A stretch of 64,000 nt of DNA from Krasilnikovozyma curviuscula (taxonomy: Eukaryota; Basidiomycota; Tremellomycetes; Cystofilobasidiales; Mrakiaceae). This document shows positions 56,473 to 64,000 of the stretch, one piece after another. The stretch's first letter is position 1; every line of letters starts with the position of its first letter. A model generated the notes under the pieces. It was not told where the DNA came from. It did no database searches and saw nothing but the letters and a program-made list of their open reading frames with translations. The DNA lies in contig MVAQ01000005.1 in NCBI GenBank assembly GCA_014825775.1, positions 1-64,000 of the forward strand, read 5' to 3'. Both the position numbers and the translations under genes were made by a program.

Positions 56473-57574
56473 TCTACCGCTAGCCTCGCAAGGATACAAA
56501 AGCTGGCGCGCTTAGGGCACATACAAGCTCTAGTTGCGAATTTGTCTAGACACTCTTTGCCTGTGTATGCGCAGAGTAAAACCTTCGATGAATATGTGAC
56601 GTATGTAAGAACGAGCTGTGGAGATTGTTCGAAGGACAAAAGCGCTGGCGGCTATTCTCTACTGTTAGTGTTGATGATTGGCGCTTCTGTCTTAACAGAC
56701 ACCCTACTTCAATACACTTATAAAATTATTATCTCAAACAGTGTTCAAGCAAATGGTTTTCGCGGATAGCACCGTTGTCAGCTCAGGGCAAAGAAAGAAA
56801 GAACGTAGGATCCTTTTTGCATTCTGCTAATGTTTAGGCAATACTAGATAGAATGTTCTACATGAGCGAATATAGAAACTCATATACAAATGGAGCGATA
56901 GCAAGAGTATAATAAAAAAAATTAACTCGAGGCGAAAGTAGTCCAAAACTGTATAATCCCTGTCGCAATTTTTTCGCACGCTGTGCACGAGCCAAACTCG
57001 TGGCGCTGCTTCGCTGCCCAGCCATAGAGCTCACAGTGAGGGCTCGGTTTGATTGTGAATTGTCGTCAACTTCAAGTCTGTAAGTTCGTTCCCTTGGTGT
57101 GTTTAGAGTACGATGGGGTTAGGGTCTCAGTGGTCGAGGCACATTTCAGCATACTTCCCATCATCCGCCAATCATCCCAAAGCCTCGACAGCAACATGGA
57201 CGACAGTCTCAAGGCGAACAGTTTAGCATCACTTAGTCAGCTTTCACGAAGGTTTTCCGAAGGGTTATTATCAGAGGGTACGATGTTGAGGGATGGTTGC
57301 TAGGTCAGGAACGGCAGGGATGGACGTCTTTTGTAGAGCACCAGCCGACGTCTCTACCCAGCAACTTCCAGCAATAGCTTAAGGCCAACTTCAACGTCAC
57401 CATAAATAATTACAAACAGCAACTCTCAATATATTCATCTAGCCTTTCATCAGATCCTAGGAGCAACGGCCTCGACCACTACTGACGACCTAAACCACCT
57501 GCTTGCCCATTGAAGCTAGCTTTCTTTACTAACCACAACTATAAACGTCCGCTTTTCTGCTTAGACCAACCATA
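56473..57574. other. Intergenic region upstream of RPL35
   Basis: 1.1 kb without a supported gene. The open frame at 57049-57303 begins at TTG and has a short ATG-initiated part at 57196 (35 codons), which could be an upstream ORF of RPL35. The last 150 bases look like a ribosomal-protein leader. Confidence 0.5.
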
Positions 57575-58199
57575 ATGTCTTCTTCCGGAAAAATTAGAGC
57601 CTACGAGCTCCTCTCCAAGTCCAAGAGCGATTTGTCCAAGCAACTCGTTGAGTTGAAGGAGGAACTCTTGACCCTTAGAGTCCAGAAGGTTGCCGGTGGA
57701 TCCGCTGCTAAATTGACCAAGATGTAAGTTCGTTCCCTTTTGTTCATGAGGTGACCCACCTTGTCTCGAAACTAAAGTAGAACGGTATCCAAGAAATATT
57801 ACTGACGCCCCTTTCGTCTCATAGCAACACCGTCCGAAAGTCTATTGCTCGTGTCAACACTGTCATCAACAAGAAGCAGAGAGACAACTTGAGGGAGTTC
57901 TACAAGAAGTCCAAGTGTGAGTCACCACATGGCCGCTTTTGACTTGTGAATAGGAAGTTTGCTGACAGGTAAAACTATTTTGCAGACCTCCCATTGGACC
58001 TCCGATACAAGAAGACACGTGCCATCCGTCGCCGTTTGACTACTCACGAGAAGAACTTGAAGACTGAGAGACAGCACAAGAAGGACATCCACTTCCCAGC
58101 GAGGAGTAAGTCACGGAAAATGCAGAAGGACTTGAGTCTGTTTATTGATTCTGTTTGTGCTGTTTTCCCACTTCTAAAGAATTCGCTGTTAAGGCTTAA
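57575..58199 (+). CDS. RPL35: 60S ribosomal protein L35 (uL29)
   Basis: Four exons (57575-57723, 57825-57916, 57986-58105, 58180-58199), 126 residues, normal length. The sequence begins [20 protein letters not shown] and continues with [20 protein letters not shown] and [20 protein letters not shown], then [20 protein letters not shown] and the basic end KFAVKA. uL29 sits near the exit tunnel of the large subunit and contacts SRP. Codon choice is visibly biased (AAG, GTC, TTG), unlike neighbours, as expected of a highly expressed gene. The last exon has only 20 coding bases. Confidence 0.97.
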
Positions 58200-58372
58200 A
58201 CCAGTTCTTTGGACGCAATGGTTTGTTAGGCGTGGGGGAGGATTATTCATGTGTTATGGACCATGATATCACTTTGCATTGTTCTGAGCTTTTGAAAGTT
58301 GCGCTATACGGAAGAGCTGTCAGCGTTCATTAATGGTCGCAAAGATTCTAGATGTGAAATTGTCATGTCATT

Positions 58373-61300
58373 TTAGCTACCGAGTTCCCCGTCGCTCTCA
58401 CCGTCCTCCCCATCTTCCGTCTCATCTTCTTCGTCTTCGGAATCAACAATTATGTCAGCCATTAGATCGCGTCGAGGAAGGCTCGGAGTCTGAAACTGCT
58501 TTAGGGACGTATCTACATGTGGCGGATTTCTTTTGACGACTTTAGCTAGCGATGTCGAGGCGGCGCTGAGTTGGTCAGCGAAGGATTTGGTACCATTTGG
58601 ATCGTGGTTTGACTGAGGATCAGCACGGAGAACAAAGAAAATGTTTAAAATGAAACACAAGAACTTGATGGATTGAAAGCTGACCTTGATTCTGAGCCAT
58701 CTCTTCTTTAGAACGTGACCAGACCACAATCGCTGCAGCCGAGGCAATAACAAGATCAGTCCAGTCTATCCAAAAGGAGACGACAACTCCCGCTACTGAC
58801 CCAATTTTCATCCCTCAAGAGTCTCCATTCTACCACTGATTCGTCTTCGACTTTTAGCTTCTGCAGCTTCCGCACCAATATCAGTGCATCATTGTCAGAC
58901 CACTTTTGCTTTTTGCCCACGATTCCCGTTTTAGATGTTGAGTGCTGGAGTGTCTCTTCCCTATTTGAAAGAATGAGCATAAAGTTTATACACAATCCCT
59001 GCTGGGATTTAGCAAGTTGAGACAGTGACACGTACCATCGATTCCTACACTGCTGCCAGCTTCGATTATGGCCCATCTTTGCACTGACAACTGTCCAGAA
59101 AACGTCGCCTTCTTCATTGCTGCTCTTGCGTTGAGCACTATTGCGTGCCTCTTGAATGATTTGGACCAATTTTTCTGATTCTGCTTTTGTCCATTTTCCT
59201 GAGAAGAGCCATACCAGGAAATTGTAAGAAAGATTGGATTAAAAAGGGAAGCAAGTTCGAGCATACCTTTAGATCGTTGCTCAGAGTTCTCAATGTGGTT
59301 GCGGTATCGATCCCTACAATCGGTGGCCATCCTTCCAACTTGCTCCGATACTTTCGTCCACGACTGACCCAGTTTGTCGACCGTGCTAAAGATCAAAATG
59401 ATAGAAATCTATCCCGGTCAGTTGATGTACACGCTTGCACATGAAGTGGGAAAGTATATCACCTTTTCAACGTCGCATCTTCTTCTGGCGTCCAATTACC
59501 CCTTGTTCGATCAGGGTGATACCTTCTTTTAACAAAGTGGTAGACCGCGGACACAGGCCTTTCAAGAAGTGTAGCGGCTGCGTAAAATGAAGTGTCTCAG
59601 CGAAGTTCAAGCCTGAGGAGTCGTCGGGGTAAATTAATTAGCCACTTACTTATGTCAAACCAAAACTGATTGTCGTCTTTGGTTTTCTTTCCTTTGTGAA
59701 AGATCAGTGACGTCAAAGCCTCGCCGTCTAGTCCATGAGTCTGAAATCAACACACCGCTTTGAGGTCAGTGGTGCTTTCAACTATACTATGAAAGTAGTA
59801 AGGAAAACGCACGGTCTTGTACCTCCCGATGGCGGTCTCAATTTGGTCCTCCTCTGTCTTACTGAACTTTCCCTTTTTAAATGCTATACCTGATGTAAAA
59901 AAATGAAGGATAGGTCAAAAGGGTAAAAACACTAGGGGTTGATCCTATAAGCAGCATTGGAGGTCACCTGTTTCTTTGGTGAAGGCATCTAGCTGCTGAG
60001 CTGACAGCCATTTCGTATGCAACACACTCAAAGGATCCGTTGCGTCAGAAAACGTTGATTTCACTGGTTTTGATTCCGGTTGGGATGAAGCTGGGAAAAC
60101 AATCTTTGCGACAGGTAGCGAGGATGAAGCTACCTGTTGTTCCTCTATCGATGGTACAGACAAGGAGTTCGTTGATTTGTTTGTTGCCTTCGGGAGGGCC
60201 AACATCTGTGTTGGGGGAGGTGGGGGGACCGAGAGAAGTGATTGAGCTGATGGTACTGAAGATACTGCGGAGGCTGTTGCATCGCTAACCGTTGTAGATG
60301 TTTTTGAATTATTCTTCTTCTTCTTCTTTCTCTTGGAAGTGGGAGGTTCTGGAGCGAGGGTGGTGTTACCAACATCGCCTCCATCGATGTGATCAGCCAC
60401 TCTGAAGTCGTTCGGATGTTGTTGCAGTAGAACTTGAAGATCCAGACCAGCTGAAGAGCTTACAAACTCATCCAGTGCCAATGCCATTGTTGCTGAGTCT
60501 GTCGTATTATGCGATTGATTTGACTGCTGGGGTTCGATGGACTGCAGGACTTTAAATATATCTTCTCCAGACAAGCCAGCGAGCAATGGACCATAATCGA
60601 AGTCTGAGGCTGATGGGAGTGAGGAAGAATTAGGTGCTACAGTATCATGGAGAATGTGAGAGGGGAGCGGAAGATGCAGATTTTGGGGATTCGCTGTTGC
60701 TGCTGGATTACCACGGAAAGGCTGGACGAGCATATCCTGGACTGCATCCTCATCTTGATCGGCGTTTCTATCGACATTAACTCCATCCACTTCTGCCTCA
60801 ACATCCATCTCTTCGTCGTCTTTCTCATCGTCGTAGCCATGTCTATTGGAAATGCTTCTGACACCATTGCTTGGAGTTCGATGTGCCAGGCGCTGTAGCT
60901 CTTCCACCAATTGATCGTTGTCCATCATTCCTCCTATTCCAGCATCAACTAACTCATCATCATTTTGATCTTGATCTATCACATCTCGAGGTATAGAGAA
61001 CGGCACTGGCGCTGGTGCTGATGTTTGCCCTTTGTCTTTGCGTCGGTTCCTTTTCTTCTTCTTCTTCTTCTTTGGACCGTCGTCCGAAACAAAAGGCGGT
61101 TCATAGTTGAGACCATAGTCAAGACTATAGTTTGTGCTCTTGAGTGTTGAGGTGACGGGGGAAGGGAGAGCTGTCAACTCGGCGAACAAGTCAGCGTAGA
61201 GAGTGTTGCCGAAGGAGGTGTAGAACATCGAAGCCGTTGATTCATCTCCCTCAACTTCATCTGCAGAAGAAGATTCCATCTGATGGTGACGGCGTTTTCG

Positions 61301-61518
61301 TGAGGTTGGCGAGTTGGCAATTGCAGTCGTATGTTTTGAGGATGAGGCAAGGGCGTTGTACGGGGAAGAGTCCAACCCATGCTGCAGACACCAACAATTA
61401 CAAGAACACTGAGCCATATTTCTCATATTTGTTGAGGTAGTGGTTCAGCGGAAAGCCTTACCTCATCGGCTGCGAAGAAATCTGCTGGATCCAGCTCCTG
61501 AAAAGCTTGAGCCTCCAT
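58373..61518 (-). CDS. Reb1/DMTF1-like Myb-domain DNA-binding protein
   Basis: Minus-strand gene starting MEAQAFQELDPADFFAADE (61518) and joined to 61383. The N-terminal half is disordered, with two Lys runs (KKKKKKKRNRRKDK near 61050, KRKKKKKNNSK near 60320) and acidic blocks. The C-terminal third has tandem Myb/SANT-like repeats: GNWTPEEDATLKSTVDKLGQ with SWTKVSEQVGRMATDCRDRY, KWTKAESEKLVQIIQEARNS with SWQQCRNRW, and KQKWSDNDALILVRKLQKLK with DENWRLWSGHVLKKRWLRIK. CRDRYRNH with a preceding GR-M-x-x-D is typical of Reb1/DMTF1. Such proteins bind promoters or rDNA terminators. The tail is acidic (DSEDEEDETEDGEDGESDGE). Family sure, exact orthology less so. Confidence 0.83.
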
Positions 61519-61795
61519 GGCTTAACTCACACTGACTTAACCCTTTGATCTCCCACAACAGAATAGCCTTGGATTTACAGTCGATCAAAATTTACAGGGA
61601 GCGCATTAAAATTTCTAAGCACTTGAAAGGATGGAGATCCTTGAGCGTTCGCTCCTGACCTCTCAACCGCGACCAGTTCAGCCCAATCCAAATTTCTGCT
61701 CAGCTGTCTAGCTGTCAGATCCACCTGCACCTCGTTTACCTCTTCACTGAGAGTAATACAAGTGATCAGTTTCCAGCTGATTGGTGACCGCTAGG
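61519..61795. promoter_or_regulatory. Divergent promoter of the REB1-like gene and TFIIF-alpha
   Basis: 277 bases between two outward-facing transcription-factor genes. No clear TATA element or Reb1-type site recognised. Confidence 0.4.
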
Positions 61796-64000
61796 ATGTT
61801 TTCGAGGTACAATTCCCCAGTTGGTTCGATCCGTTCGACCTCGACATCCTCTTCCTTCAGAGGCAAATCCCAAGTGAAGCCGAAGCCGAAAGTAAAAGAG
61901 GAGCCTGTGGAGACTGGTGGATTTCAAGACTTCAAACTTGTTTCGACAGGAAATTCAAAGGAAGGTCAAGTCAAGTATAGCGTCATGAAGTTCCAAGCTC
62001 CAGGAGCAACAGAGAAAGAAGGAGGTCAGGAAGATGAAGATGACAGATTGATGGATCCATTGAAGTTCATTGGGCCTGTCAAGATGAACAGAAGAGATCC
62101 TAACTACAAGCCTAAGGTTCCTTTGGCCCAATCGGAAGGCGAGGGCAAACCCCAGCTCGACGCCAATGGCCAGACCATCCCTGCCACTGATGTCAAAGCA
62201 GAAAAGGACTATTCGGAGATTGCACCTTTCGGCAATGCAGTAAAGATCAAGAAGAACATCTTCAAAAAGAAGATCAAACAAATCCACCAAGCTCCAAAAG
62301 AGAAGATTCGACTGAGACGTGAAGAGAGGTATCCTTGGGTTATTGAAGGTGTTGTACCAATTCAGGAGGTCGACGTTGACCAAGATGCTTTGATGGGCGG
62401 CGAGGACAGTAAGGATGCAGTTGCCCGAGGCGTTAGCCAAGAAGAAACTTGGGTTGGAAGGTTACAAGGGGAACAAACCACTCAGTCTAGCTACGTCGCC
62501 TTCGTTTTCGAGAACGACCAGGATCAGTTTTCTGTAATTCCAGTTGATCGATGGTACAACTTCCAGCAACGGCCCAACTACACCACCCTCAACATTGACG
62601 AAGCTGAAGCTATGGTAAGCTTGTGATGTTTCCCGACTCGTCACCCAACTTCCATACGAATGATCTAACAATTTACGTAACTTGTATCTTTCCACCAGTA
62701 CTCCCACCTGGGCAAAGGCCAAGAACATCGACGTTGGCTGATGAAAGACGTTTCCCGTCAAGGCTCACCGGCTCCGGGAAACTCTTCAACAATGTTAATG
62801 CCAACTGCAATTCCTGGTCTAGGACAGGGCTTATCATCTCGAGCTGTCAAAGCTGAACCGTCTTCTTCCATGCCAGCTTGGATGCGTCGATCTGAGGCCC
62901 AATCCGCGGCTTCTGGTAGCGGTAGCAGCAATGGAGGTGTTGCGAAAAGAGAACAGCAAGACAGAGCTGTCGATTGGGAAGATGACGGTGAAGAAGGAGG
63001 CGATGGACCCCGTGGTAGAAGCAGGGTACATCAAGCTGCTCTTCTGTTTTTCTTGCGCTGGCGACAACGTCGCTGACCATTACTTTCACTTCGCGCTCTT
63101 TGTTGACAGGGAGGTGAAGAAGGTGAAGATGTAGATTGGGAAGAGGACTTTTCAGACGATGATGGATTGGTGGAGTTTGATCAAGCTGATGAAAACGAGA
63201 ACAAAGAGCTCGAAGTAAGGCTGCAATATTTGTCGCTTGAAAGCGGCGACCGCTGAGATGCTTTTCTTTCTGTGTTTCACAGGAGCGATTTAAGAAGGAG
63301 TTTGTTGGTGCAGCAGGTGGTCTAGATGGCAAAAATGTCGATCAGGTCGAGTCTGACGACGAAGACCTCTTTGGAGACAACGACAAAGATGACACCGATA
63401 AAGGACTGAGGAAGCTGGTGAGGAAGAACGATAAAGCAGGTGCATATGACAGTGACGACGATGAGAAGAATCCATATCTCAGCGAAGTATGTGCTTTCTC
63501 ACGCAGTTGAATCAATAATAAGTTGCTAACCATTTGACTCTGTTTGTGTTTAGGAGGACTCTTCTGATGAAGAACCAGAAGAGGTTAAGCCAGGCCTTGA
63601 TGCTGCCGGAAAGCCCACAGGATCTGTCCCAATCAGCGATAAAATGACGGAGGCGGAAAAGATTGCAGCAGCGATGCCGCCTGTCCCACCGAAGAAACCA
63701 TCCACATCAAATCAAGCTGGTAGTTCATCATCAACTTCAGCTACAACCAAAACTACTATCCGGCTTACAGCCAGAGCTCCGTCTCCTGGCGCAGGTGGTT
63801 CCGCTCTCCTCGCTCAAAGAGCCACCAGTCCCCATCGTAAACACCCGCAAAGCGCAAGCTCTTCCAGGCCTGCCAGCCCTGGCCCAAGCTATGGTGCTAG
63901 AGGTGAAAGATCAGTCTCTCCTTCAGCATCGTCTGGCTACAAAAGGAAAGGTACTCCCGAACCTTTGGTCAATGGTGGCGAGAAGAAAGCTAAGTTGGAA
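61796..64000 (+). CDS. TFG1: Transcription initiation factor IIF alpha subunit (TFIIF-alpha/RAP74/Tfg1), 3' end beyond window
   Basis: The start MFSRYNSPVGSIRS is the first ATG (61796); the frame is open further upstream only from a GTG. Exons 61796-62614, 62699-63025, 63110-63214, 63284-63486 and 63554 to the window edge. The N-terminal dimerisation domain contains FQDFKLVSTGNSKEGQVKYS, FGNAVKIKKNIFKKKIKQIH, ERYPWVIE, WVGRLQGEQTTQSSYVAFVF and FSVIPVDRWYNFQQRPNYTT, typical of fungal Tfg1/RAP74. The middle is acidic (VDWEEDFSDDDGLVEFDQAD), and the rest is Ser/Pro-rich. The winged-helix C-terminus lies outside. TFIIF escorts Pol II into the pre-initiation complex. Confidence 0.9.

Overview
This is an intron-rich fungal nuclear segment, most likely from a basidiomycete yeast. 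About 29 protein genes and one tRNA are packed on both strands. Introns are short (about 45-200 nt), with GT-AG ends and CTGAC/CTAAC-type branch points. The gene set fits: fused HIS4, an APSES/ankyrin MBP1-like factor, a Cla4-like kinase, a CYS3-like bZIP and a VEFS-box protein. The exon density and very small exons recall Tremellomycetes such as Phaffia/Xanthophyllomyces; that placement is inference. I see no transposon, CRISPR array, virus or operon.

Layout. 0-10 kb: tail of an alpha-1,3-glucanase (GH71), DPH1, a membrane-anchored glutaredoxin-like protein lacking the catalytic Cys, a GT18-like glycosyltransferase, MBP1 (minus). 10-20 kb: SUZ12/VEFS-box gene, O-fucosyltransferase-like gene, COPB2. 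20-31 kb: secreted acid phosphatase, GDP-fucose-type transporter, cyclophilin-RRM protein, HIS4 (minus), tRNA-His (minus). 32-42 kb: GT77-like transferase, RAD16 (minus), CYS3-like bZIP (minus), second Cys-less glutaredoxin-like gene (minus). 42-50 kb: PAK/Cla4 kinase (minus), second O-fucosyltransferase-like gene (minus), SAP18 (minus), LSM3. 51-64 kb: YOS1, a protein of unknown function with a spliced zinc-knuckle tail (minus), lipoate-protein ligase, RPL35, REB1-like Myb factor (minus), start of TFIIF-alpha.

Themes. Roughly a third of the genes act in the secretory pathway: four glycosyltransferases, a nucleotide-sugar transporter, two type II glutaredoxin-like proteins, COPB2, YOS1, a secreted phosphatase and a wall glucanase. 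Most others are chromatin, transcription, repair or RNA-processing genes. They look like ordinary neighbours, not a co-regulated cluster.

The most striking observation is splicing. Conserved frames can be restored only by using micro-exons of 2, 4, 5, 5, 6, 9 and 12 nt, an intron directly after an ATG, a GC-AG intron and a probable AT-AC intron. The second is a pair of paralogous glutaredoxin-fold proteins in which the active-site Cys is Ser or Asn. All exon models come from reading by eye and lack transcript support.
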